From Rhodospirillales bacterium (GTDB taxonomy: Bacteria > Pseudomonadota > Alphaproteobacteria > SMXQ01), in the NCBI GenBank assembly GCA_024638585.1, contig JAHEKA010000163.1, forward strand, positions 1 to 5,957: a stretch of 5,957 nucleotides of DNA, written 5' to 3'. How positions within the stretch are numbered: position 1 is the first letter of the stretch; every line of letters begins with the position of its first letter. A program made the translations under genes and the position numbers. The notes beneath the pieces were generated by a model. It did no database searches. It worked only from the letters and a program-made list of their open reading frames with translations, and was not told the DNA's origin. Shown here in pieces: positions 1 to 5,207 of the stretch.

Positions 1-72
1 ACCGATGAGGCTGCCCACCAGGAACGACCCGATGGCGACCCATTTCGATGCCGCCTTGTCCGTCTCCGCCAT
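1..72 (-). CDS. Small membrane protein, N-terminal fragment (runs off left edge)
   Basis: The minus-strand ATG at 72-70 opens 24 uninterrupted codons to the window edge, beginning MAETDKAASKW and continuing into a hydrophobic stretch, VAIGSFLVGSLIG. This looks like a short charged N-terminus followed by the first part of a transmembrane helix. A purine-rich GGGGGA (minus strand, 87-82) lies about 9 bases upstream of the ATG as a plausible ribosome binding site. I do not recognise the family. The start is supported by the duplicate at 3434, where the same codons recur but with a frameshift. How far this copy extends, and whether it is intact, cannot be judged here. Confidence 0.5.
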   Translation of the reverse strand, partial: MAETDKAASKWVAIGSFLVGSLIG

Positions 73-121
73 GATCGATCATCCCCCGTTGCCGATGCCC
101 TGTGCCGCGCAAGGTATCAAA
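1..121. repeat. Direct repeat copy A (about 121 bp)
   Basis: This stretch recurs at 3364-3484 in the same orientation. By eye the two differ by three substitutions and two single-base indels, about 96% identity. The repeat covers the first 24 codons of a small minus-strand gene plus about 50 bases upstream, including its ribosome binding site. Beyond position 121 the similarity fades into scattered matches to roughly 150. The left end of the copy lies outside the window, so the true repeat may be longer. Confidence 0.93.
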
Positions 122-233
122 ACATCGCCGTCCGAGACCAGGGGGAATCGCATGGCGCGCCTCACGGCCCGCCAGGCTCCCCATAAGAAGGTTGTTGATC
201 CCGGCGCTGGGTTTGGACGGGGGAGGGGGGAGG

Positions 234-271
234 CGTTAAATCGATGTCCGCCAATAGCCAGAAGCGGACAT
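234..271. repeat. Palindromic element, left copy (8-bp arms, 12-nt spacer)
   Basis: ATGTCCGC at 244-251 and its exact reverse complement GCGGACAT at 264-271 flank a 12-nt spacer, preceded by CGTTAAATCG. The reverse complement of 3259-3296 aligns to it without gaps at 28 of 38 positions and has the same 8-12-8 layout. The element lies about 97 bases beyond the stop of the leftward LuxR-type gene. In that direction it reads as a stem followed by CGATTTAACG, so it could serve as a weak terminator. From memory, GCGGACAT-type palindromes are dispersed repeats in many alphaproteobacterial genomes; I could not check this. The rest of 122-368 shows no gene I can support. Confidence 0.7.
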
Positions 272-368
272 TGCGGCGTGCCCGGTTTCTAAACATTCTT
301 GGGGAATGGGCTGCGGCCCGAGATTGCGAAACTCATTGCTGGGCTCGAGGAGACCAGCGCGACGTCTA

Positions 369-932
369 CTAAGCACGCGCTACCGGCCGAAGTCGAGGTT
401 TCTCCGCTTCTTCCGAGGGCAGGAGGAGATCCTCAAGAAAGAAGGCGCAAAAGGCGTGACGCGAATTGACGTCGGCCTTGGCGTAGACCACCCGCGCTTG
501 CTGGCGGATCGTTTGCTCGGAGGTATTGCGGAGACGGGCGATCTCCTTGTGGGAGAACCCCTTCAGCATCAGCATGGCGACCTCGCTTTCGGCCACCGAT
601 AGACCCCATTGCTCGAACTGCTCCTGGATCGCACGGCTCAGACCGGTGATATGCCGCTGCGCGCGCTCGCGCCAGGCTTGGCCCTGCGATCGTGCCTCAT
701 CCAGTTCCTCCAAAAGCATCGCCTGCTCTTCCTGATGGGCTCGAAATCTAGAGAACAGCAGCGCCGTGACGCCCGCCGTGCCGATGATCAGCAACAGTTC
801 AAGGGCCTCAAGCACCAGCTTGACCAGGGTGAAGGGGCCGTTTTCGGCGATCATCTCCAGCGTCAGGAACAACGCAAAGCCGAAGGTGCCCAAGACCCCA
901 TAAACGGCCCAGGCCGTTTTTCCTCTCAACAT
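369..932 (-). CDS. Membrane-anchored LuxR-type HTH transcriptional regulator
   Basis: A 187-residue protein with two hydrophobic segments near the N-terminus (about residues 8-29 and 38-61), a charged helical, probably coiled-coil linker (about 65-108), and a C-terminal GerE/LuxR-type helix-turn-helix (about 111-170). The HTH reads LSVAESEVAMLMLKGFSHKE, followed by IARLRNTSEQTIRQQ, a recognisable LuxR-family pattern. No receiver or autoinducer domain is present, so the membrane part is the likely sensor or anchor. I chose the ATG at 932. The frame extends upstream to a TTG at 995, but the added 21 residues look unlike a domain. Any ribosome binding site is weak (GGGAAA, minus strand). The gene is divergent from the yrbL-like operon, which makes that operon or its own promoter a plausible target; this is inference. 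Confidence 0.82.
   Translation of the reverse strand: MLRGKTAWAVYGVLGTFGFALFLTLEMIAENGPFTLVKLVLEALELLLIIGTAGVTALLFSRFRAHQEEQAMLLEELDEARSQGQAWRERAQRHITGLSRAIQEQFEQWGLSVAESEVAMLMLKGFSHKEIARLRNTSEQTIRQQARVVYAKADVNSRHAFCAFFLEDLLLPSEEAEKPRLRPVARA
902..919. other. Inverted repeat inside the start of the LuxR-type gene
   Basis: AAACGGCC (902-909) and GGCCGTTT (912-919) are perfect reverse complements separated by CA. On the plus strand a run of Ts follows, which resembles a terminator. The site lies inside codons 5-10 of the leftward regulator gene, so in that mRNA it would be a hairpin just after the start codon. It may lower translation or may simply be coincidental. Confidence 0.35.
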
Positions 933-1039
933 GGCAATTTTCCCAATTTCGATTGCGGCCCCGGGCGGGGACGCTAATACGCCCGAAAGGCGCAAGACGG
1001 AGCGCCGCTTCTACATCACACCATCCGGCACGGCACGCC

Positions 1040-1057
1040 ATCCTACAAATGTAGGAT
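1040..1057. promoter_or_regulatory. 18-bp palindromic operator, TACAnnTGTA type
   Basis: ATCCTACAAATGTAGGAT is a perfect palindrome apart from the central AA: 8-bp arms at 1040-1047 and 1050-1057. The core TACA-AA-TGTA matches the TACAnnTGTA pattern known for BlaI/MecI and CopY-family winged-helix repressors. It lies in the 294-bp region between the LuxR-type gene (start 932) and the yrbL-like gene (start 1227), 107 bases from the first and 169 from the second, so it could control either. I see no convincing sigma-70 promoter, although TAGGAT within the right arm (and, by symmetry, on the other strand) resembles a -10 box. No repressor of that family is encoded in the window. Nothing else in 1058-1226 stood out. 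Confidence 0.6.
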
Positions 1058-1226
1058 AAACACACCCCGCGCTCGCACACACGTGGAATTTACCGGTTCC
1101 CGCGGTTGCGGCTGAATGACGTCCTCACCGCCGCCGGGCGGGACCAAGGGGGCGATGTCGATGAAATCATCCCTTCTTTTTGCCCCCCGATCCGCTGCGG
1201 TCCCATGAACTGTTCGGGCTATCCAC

Positions 1227-1931
1227 ATGGAAACGATTGCAACGGGAGCGCTGGAAATCAGCGAATCAGACCTTGTCGCCGCGGGGACACGGCGCAGGGT
1301 CTATCGTCATCCGCAAACGGCGGACAAAGTGATCAAGATATTCTGGGACGATCAGGTTCCCGCGGCCAGACGTGCACGGCGCCGGGGCCGGTGGTTCAAG
1401 TCCCTCGCGCGTTTTGACGACAATGAGAACGACTACCGCCAATTCAGGCGCGTCGAGAGGCACTTCGGCACGGCGATCCGCTGCATCTACCGGATCTATG
1501 GCTATGTGGAGACGACTCTGGGACGGGGCTTGGTGACCGAGCACGTCCGCAACGCCGATGGAACAACCAGCGACACCCTGGCCGAGCATGTCCGCAAGTG
1601 CGGCGCCGGGAGGGTCCTGCCCGCCCTGGAGGAGCTTTTCGACGAGCTCGCCCGGTATCACGTGGTGGCGAAGGACCCCCATGTAGAGAATGTCCTGGTG
1701 CGCGAATGCGGTGGCGGCAGGTTGGAGCTGGTCGTCATAGATGGGCTGGGGGATAACAATGTCATCCCTTTCGCAACGCTCTCACGGCGGCTCAACAACC
1801 GGAAACTGATGCGCAAGAAACGCTCCCTCTTGCGCCACATCTGGCGGATCAACCGCGAGACCCGTCTTGAGGCGCCATCGACCGATATCCCGGAATCGCA
1901 TCGCCCCTTGCAACGGGAGATGGCGGGATGA
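1227..1931 (+). CDS. yrbL: YrbL-family protein kinase-like protein
   Basis: A 234-residue protein matching the YrbL (PhoP-regulatory-network) family, whose E. coli member is about 210 residues. Kinase-fold landmarks are visible: a glycine/arginine loop near residue 20 followed by VYRHP, a candidate ATP-binding lysine at K37 (VIKIFW), a catalytic-loop-like D150-P-H-V-E-N155 (the DxxxxN spacing of protein kinases), and a metal-binding-like D172-G. The segment DGLGDNNVIPFATLSRR corresponds to the characteristic YrbL C-terminal region. A basic stretch (about 187-205) follows. No signal peptide or membrane helix is seen, so it is probably cytosolic. In enterics yrbL is controlled by PhoP/PhoQ; its biochemical substrate is unknown to me. 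It is the first gene of a three-gene operon and overlaps the next by ATGA. The ribosome binding site of the chosen ATG is weak. The symbol is given at family level only. Confidence 0.8.
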   Translation: METIATGALEISESDLVAAGTRRRVYRHPQTADKVIKIFWDDQVPAARRARRRGRWFKSLARFDDNENDYRQFRRVERHFGTAIRCIYRIYGYVETTLGRGLVTEHVRNADGTTSDTLAEHVRKCGAGRVLPALEELFDELARYHVVAKDPHVENVLVRECGGGRLELVVIDGLGDNNVIPFATLSRRLNNRKLMRKKRSLLRHIWRINRETRLEAPSTDIPESHRPLQREMAG

Positions 1932-2581
1932 CCGCGGATATCGAAAACGCCCGGAACTACAGGGGGCGCATCAAGAACAGCCTCTCCGCTGCCGAGTCCT
2001 ATACCCGGCGTAAGCAGCGGAAACATGACGCGGAGATGGCATTGATCCGCCGGGCGCTGAAATACGCCGGGAATGCTGGGACCATTCTTGATGCCCCCTG
2101 CGGCACCGGCCGAGCGACCATCCTGTTGGCAAGGCTGGGCTACGAAGTGACGGGAGTGGACCTTGGTGACGCGGCGGTCACTGTCGCGCGGCGGAAAGTA
2201 TCGGAGGCGGGCGTTTCGGCCAATATCGAGAGGGCCGATATAGAGGCCTTGCCCTACGCCGAAAACGCGTTCGATGCCACGCTTTGTTTTCGCCTCTATC
2301 ACCATTTTCCCGATGATTGGGTCCGCAAACGGGTGATCCGGGCGCTCTGCCGAGTGTCCGGAAGCTACGTCGTGATTTCCTATTTCAGTCCCTTCTCGCC
2401 GACAAGCATCCGCCGCAAGCTGCGCGCAAAGCTTGGCAACAAGCCGTCCCGTCAGGTTGCGACGTCGCTCACCAGCATGAGGAAGCTGTTCGATGAGCAG
2501 GGTTTTCACCTGGTCAAGAACATCGCCCAGCGGCGCTTCCTGAACACGCTGCACGTCGCCGTCTTCAAGGCAGACGGATAA
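1928..2581 (+). CDS. Class I SAM-dependent methyltransferase
   Basis: A 217-residue Rossmann-fold methyltransferase. Motif I is ILDAPCGTGR (53-62), the acidic end of strand beta-2 is TGVDLG (75-80), a motif-III-like acidic site is RADIEALPY (102-110), and the motif IV region is FDATLCFRLYHHF (115-127). The C-terminal half (about 147-215) has a basic stretch, RRKLRAKLGNKPSR, typical of a variable substrate-recognition part. The start codon overlaps the stop of the yrbL-like gene (ATGA, 1928-1931). GGGAG at 1915-1919 serves as ribosome binding site, which points to translational coupling. The fold is clear but the substrate is not. Between a kinase-like protein and a phosphatase, methylation of a phosphorylated glycan or lipid is a reasonable guess; a small-molecule or protein substrate is equally allowed by the sequence. 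Confidence 0.88.
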   Translation: MTADIENARNYRGRIKNSLSAAESYTRRKQRKHDAEMALIRRALKYAGNAGTILDAPCGTGRATILLARLGYEVTGVDLGDAAVTVARRKVSEAGVSANIERADIEALPYAENAFDATLCFRLYHHFPDDWVRKRVIRALCRVSGSYVVISYFSPFSPTSIRRKLRAKLGNKPSRQVATSLTSMRKLFDEQGFHLVKNIAQRRFLNTLHVAVFKADG

Positions 2582-2590
2582 CGCGCCCGC

Positions 2591-2595
2591 GGAGG
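2591..2595 (+). promoter_or_regulatory. Ribosome binding site of the phosphatase gene
   Basis: GGAGG, five bases before the ATG at 2601, is the best-matched site in the operon. It decides the start against the nearby out-of-frame ATGs. Confidence 0.75.
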
Positions 2596-2600
2596 TTTGG

Positions 2601-3176
2601 ATGACGGGAAATCGTTGGAAATGGTCGAAAGCCGGCGGACTGGCCCTTGCGCTCCTCGTTGCAGGATACGGCGCCTATGCCGGCATCCTTCAACTCACCG
2701 GAAATTTTCACGAGGTCGTCGCCGGGGAGCTATACAGGTCCGCGCAACCCACCGCCGCGCAAATCGCGCGGTACAAGTCACGTTACGGAATCAGGACCAT
2801 CGTCAATCTTCGCGGCAGGAATGCCGGTAACCCGTGGTATCGGCAGGAGATCGCCGTAGCGCGCGGCCTCGGCATCACCCATATCGATTTTCGTATGTCC
2901 GCCCACAAGCTGTTGTCCCAGCGGCGGGCGGAACGGCTTCTTTCCATTCTGAAGTCGGCGCGCAAACCGGTGCTGATCCATTGCAGGGGCGGCGCCGACC
3001 GCAGCGGCCTCGTCTCGGCCCTGTATTTGGCTATAACCGGGCGTGGCGAAAGGGCAGCTGAAGCGCAAATTTCACCGTTTTTCGGACATGTCGGAGTCCC
3101 ATACGTGACAAAGAGTTATTCGATGAGGGAATCTTTCGAGCGGTTGGAGCCCTGGCTCGGGTTCACAGACTCCTGA
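2601..3176 (+). CDS. Membrane-anchored dual-specificity/tyrosine-type phosphatase
   Basis: A 191-residue protein with one N-terminal hydrophobic helix (about 11-32) after basic residues, followed by a cysteine-phosphatase domain. The signature loop HCRGGADRSG (127-136) fits CX5R, with C128 as nucleophile and R134 binding phosphate. D96 in THIDFRMS, 32 residues upstream, is the candidate general acid. The early part, NFHEVVAGELYRSAQPT (35-51), followed by GIRTIVNLRG (63-72), is typical of bacterial members of this superfamily. By the positive-inside rule, the basic N-terminus would place the catalytic domain on the periplasmic side, either anchored or released after cleavage, so the substrate may be an envelope phosphate ester rather than a cytosolic protein. 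It is the last gene of the operon, 19 bases after the methyltransferase. The codons near its end are AT-richer than the neighbours (about 43% G+C over 3061-3120). Confidence 0.87.
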   Translation: MTGNRWKWSKAGGLALALLVAGYGAYAGILQLTGNFHEVVAGELYRSAQPTAAQIARYKSRYGIRTIVNLRGRNAGNPWYRQEIAVARGLGITHIDFRMSAHKLLSQRRAERLLSILKSARKPVLIHCRGGADRSGLVSALYLAITGRGERAAEAQISPFFGHVGVPYVTKSYSMRESFERLEPWLGFTDS

Positions 3177-3258
3177 AAAACCAATTCCCATGCCCTGAGA
3201 ATGCTCGCTGCTGACGCCATTCTATTGAGAGGTCGCCAAGTTTGCGGGAGAAGTCATT

Positions 3259-3296
3259 ATGGCCGCTTTGGGTCAAAAGCGGTCATCGTTTTAACG
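3259..3296. repeat. Palindromic element, right copy (inverted relative to the left copy)
   Basis: ATGGCCGC (3259-3266) and GCGGTCAT (3279-3286) flank a 12-nt spacer. The pairing extends inward by CTTT/AAAG and contains one G-T pair, giving an 11-bp stem around a 6-nt loop. CGTTTTAACG follows. It starts 82 bases after the phosphatase stop and reads as stem plus T-run in the direction of the operon, so it could terminate it. Its reverse complement aligns with 234-271. The remainder of 3177-3363 holds no gene I can support. Confidence 0.7.
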
Positions 3297-3434
3297 GACT
3301 GTGAAGTTGGCTTGGTAGGGTAATCGAACACAACATTTGGGTGTTGTCGACGCCGGCGCTCAGACCGATGAGGCTGCCCACCAGAAGGACCCGATGGCGA
3401 CCCATTTCGATGCCGCCTTGTCCGTCTCCGCCAT
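3283..3434 (-). pseudogene. Frameshifted copy of the small membrane-protein gene
   Basis: The minus-strand ATG at 3434 begins with the same residues as the gene at the left edge (MAETDKAASKWVAIGSF). Loss of one base relative to copy A, in the stretch around 3384-3390, then shifts the frame: it reads WWAASSV and stops at 3360-3362. In the other frame the original continuation resumes as LVGSLIGLSAGVD and runs on to a stop at 3283-3285, overlapping the palindromic element. The last 20 or so residues of that frame are probably not ancestral coding sequence. A deliberate short peptide of 24 residues is a less likely alternative. Confidence 0.6.
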
Positions 3435-3484
3435 GATCGATCATCCCCCGTTGCCGATTGCCCTGTGCCCCGCAAGGTCTCAAA
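3364..3484. repeat. Direct repeat copy B (about 121 bp)
   Basis: This is the second copy of 1-121, in the same orientation, with CCAGAAGGACCC in place of CCAGGAACGACCC and an extra T in GCCGATTGCCC. Together with copy A it brackets about 3.2 kb containing the regulator gene and the kinase/methyltransferase/phosphatase operon. The stretch that follows, 3485-3672, holds no gene I can support. It contains only a short inverted repeat, CCTCC (3530-3534) with GGAGG (3541-3545). Confidence 0.93.
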
Positions 3485-3672
3485 TCAAGGCGCGGGGAAA
3501 CCGGGGGGAATTGGGCCTTCACCCCGTTCCCTCCTTCAGCGGAGGACCGGGGCCAAGGTCGGGAATCGTGGCGTCGGGCGAACCAAACGGATATTTCAGG
3601 CGGCGTTGCTCCAGAGTGCGCGGGAGCGATTGGAACGGATCGCCAGCAGCGTGTCGCCCGCCGACCAGCCGC

Positions 3673-3837
3673 CTATCGACGACGGAGGACCGCAAGCGTC
3701 AAGAAACCTTGGACGATCAGGAACAGCGAACCCGCCCATAGGTAGGGCTCGACATCATCTGCGCGGCCCACATGAACGGCATGCAGGATGCCCAATCCGA
3801 TGAGCAAGACCGCGCCGATTGAGGCCGCTCTTTTCAT
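3673..3837 (-). CDS. Small two-helix membrane protein, 54 residues
   Basis: The minus-strand ATG at 3837 opens a 54-codon frame ending in TAG. It begins MKRAASIGAVLLIGLGILHA, forms a first hydrophobic helix (about 5-22), then a polar turn (GRADDVEP, about 24-31), a second helix (about 33-51) and a basic end, LRRR. Basic residues at both ends with an acidic loop suit an inner-membrane hairpin with both termini in the cytosol. GGAAAGG just upstream of the ATG could act as ribosome binding site, although it is close. The gene lies 61 bases downstream of the cupin gene on the same strand and may be co-transcribed. I do not recognise a family. It could be a chance frame, but the two-helix pattern and plausible start argue for a real gene. 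Confidence 0.55.
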   Translation of the reverse strand: MKRAASIGAVLLIGLGILHAVHVGRADDVEPYLWAGSLFLIVQGFLTLAVLRRR

Positions 3838-3898
3838 GCCTTTCCAACCCAGAATCGAGCCTTGACGAATGAGCCCCTGTCAAAAGGTTGCGTCGGGA

Positions 3899-4303
3899 TC
3901 AATCCCCGGCGCCGAGCACGTGGTCTTCGCGGCGGCCCGGCGCGCGCACGTCTTCCCGGGTTTCAAAGTTCACGTGCTGGTTGGCGCCGTTGGGTCCCGT
4001 CCGCGTGCCCATCAGGACCGAAGGCCCGTCATTGGTGTTCTCCAACTGATAGAACGAGCCCCCTTCGATCAGGGCCACCACGCCCGGGGTGAGGATGGCC
4101 TTGCCGCCGTCGGGAAAATGCATGGTGCATTCGCCTTCCAGGCAGATGAAGGTCTGGTCGCCCGGATGGCAATGCATGTCGGTGCCGTCGCCGGGTTCGG
4201 CCAGGTAATGCTCCCAGGCGTGCATCTTGCGGGTGTTCATGATGACCTGGCGCTTTTGCTTTTCGCGGCCGAGGCCGGTGACGTCGACGATTTCGATGGC
4301 CAT
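3899..4303 (-). CDS. Small cupin-domain protein
   Basis: A 134-residue single-domain cupin. Motif 1 is visible as GDGTDMHCHPGDQTFICLEG (38-57), with H44 and H46 as metal-ligand candidates; Q50 stands where the usual glutamate sits. Motif 2 spans GGKAILTPGVVALIEGGSFY (66-85) and continues to N89; the expected histidine is replaced by Y85 or a neighbour. Metal binding may therefore be weak or altered. The C-terminal tail (about 101-134) is polar and probably flexible. The start at 4303 is well set by AGGAGGA (4317-4311). The protein is likely cytosolic, with no signal peptide. Cupins of this size range from sugar- or hormone-binding proteins to dioxygenases, so no reaction can be assigned. It is divergent from the glutathione transferase array and may share its control region. 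Confidence 0.85.
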   Translation of the reverse strand: MAIEIVDVTGLGREKQKRQVIMNTRKMHAWEHYLAEPGDGTDMHCHPGDQTFICLEGECTMHFPDGGKAILTPGVVALIEGGSFYQLENTNDGPSVLMGTRTGPNGANQHVNFETREDVRAPGRREDHVLGAGD

Positions 4304-4542
4304 GGGGCCTTCCTCCTGGGTTTGTTTTTCGGTCCCCCGTTCTAGGCGGGCGGTGTCCGTGTTCCGCCATCAGCCTATCAGATGTTCACTTCGATCGGCC
4401 ACCGCCATGACACGCGCCGCCCCGTCCGCGTCCCGGGATCAAGGCTTCCGGCCCGCCCGCGCCCGTGATAAACAGGCAGAAAAGACCCTGGAACGGGGCC
4501 GAACGAACACCGCCGGTAGCGGCACAGTCAGGGGGAGCGTCC
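4304..4542. other. Divergent intergenic region between cupin and glutathione transferase genes
   Basis: Both promoters should lie in these 239 bases. Apart from the two ribosome binding sites at its ends (AGGAGGA for the cupin, GGGGGAG for the transferase) I find no clear -35/-10 pair or operator. GATAAA near 4467 could be a -10 for the rightward unit but lacks a good partner. A frame open from a GTG at 4465 into the first transferase exists, but homology supports the later ATG. Confidence 0.4.
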
Positions 4543-5196
4543 ATGATCGACGTCTACAACTGGTCCACCGGGAACGCCCGGAAGGTCTATATCATGCTGG
4601 AGGAGTGTGGCCTCGAATACCGCCTCCATCCCATCAATATCTCCAAGGGCGATCAGTTCAAGCCGGACTTCCTGGCGATCTCGCCCAACAACAAGGTCCC
4701 CGCCATCATCGACCGCGACGGGCCCGGCGGCGGCGACTATGCGCTTTGCGAAAGCGGCGCGATCCTGATGTACCTGGCGGACAAGACCGGCAAGTTCCTC
4801 TCCACCGAGCCCCGGCAGCGCTCCATCACCATCCAATGGTCGATGTGGCAGATGGGCGGCATGGGCCCGATGTTCGGTCAGGCGGGGCACTTCGTTTCGC
4901 GCAAGGACAAGCCCGGCATGACCGTGGGCTTCGAGCGCTTCACCAAGGAGGCCCGGCGCCTGATGACGGTGCTGGATACGCGGCTGGGCGACGTGCCCTA
5001 TGTCGCCGGCGACGATTACACCATCGCCGACATGTTGACCTTCCCGTGGTGCCAGGATTGGGAGAGGCGCGGCCTCCGGGGAGAGGACTACGCCAACTTC
5101 ATGCGTTGGTTCGATGTTATCCAGGCGCGGCCCGCGGTCAAGAAGGCGGACCAGATCGCCCAGGATCTCCGGGCCCAGGCCACGGCGGCGGAATAG
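4543..5196 (+). CDS. Nu-class (YfcG/YghU-like) glutathione transferase, first of the array
   Basis: A 217-residue cytosolic glutathione transferase. The N-terminal thioredoxin-like domain (1-85) begins MIDVYNWSTGNARK. T9 and N11 fall where YfcG uses Thr9 and Asn11 to bind glutathione. SPNNKVPAI holds the cis-proline P53, and ESGAIL (70-75) is the glutathione gamma-glutamyl site. The all-helical C-terminal domain (about 90-217) includes an N-capping box, T160-IAD163, and QWSMWQMGGMGPMFGQ (98-113), very like YfcG. Such enzymes typically reduce disulfides or organic peroxides with glutathione rather than conjugating. The ATG at 4543 was chosen because GGGGGAG precedes it and the paralogues start at the same point. 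The next gene starts 11 bases after the stop, so they are almost certainly co-transcribed. Confidence 0.93.
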   Translation: MIDVYNWSTGNARKVYIMLEECGLEYRLHPINISKGDQFKPDFLAISPNNKVPAIIDRDGPGGGDYALCESGAILMYLADKTGKFLSTEPRQRSITIQWSMWQMGGMGPMFGQAGHFVSRKDKPGMTVGFERFTKEARRLMTVLDTRLGDVPYVAGDDYTIADMLTFPWCQDWERRGLRGEDYANFMRWFDVIQARPAVKKADQIAQDLRAQATAAE

Positions 5197-5207
5197 GGGG
5201 GAAGACG

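Noticed and set aside
902..925. Rho-independent terminator on the plus strand (stem followed by Ts)
   Set aside because: It lies inside the coding start of the leftward regulator, and no plus-strand gene ends before it.
1085..1110. ECF sigma promoter suggested by GGAATT and a downstream GGTT
   Set aside because: The spacing is about 13 bases, too short for an EcfG-type promoter, and the second box is poor.
1658..2554. Minus-strand 298-codon frame opposite the methyltransferase
   Set aside because: It lies antisense to a gene with clear motifs, has no recognisable domain, and has the composition of a shadow frame.
1..3484. Composite transposon or integrated phage between the direct repeats
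   Set aside because: No transposase, integrase or phage gene is present, and the repeats are parts of a coding gene rather than insertion-sequence ends.
4465..4542. Longer first transferase starting at a GTG
   Set aside because: The 26 extra residues match nothing in the paralogues. The ATG at 4543 has a ribosome binding site and begins the shared MID-Y motif.
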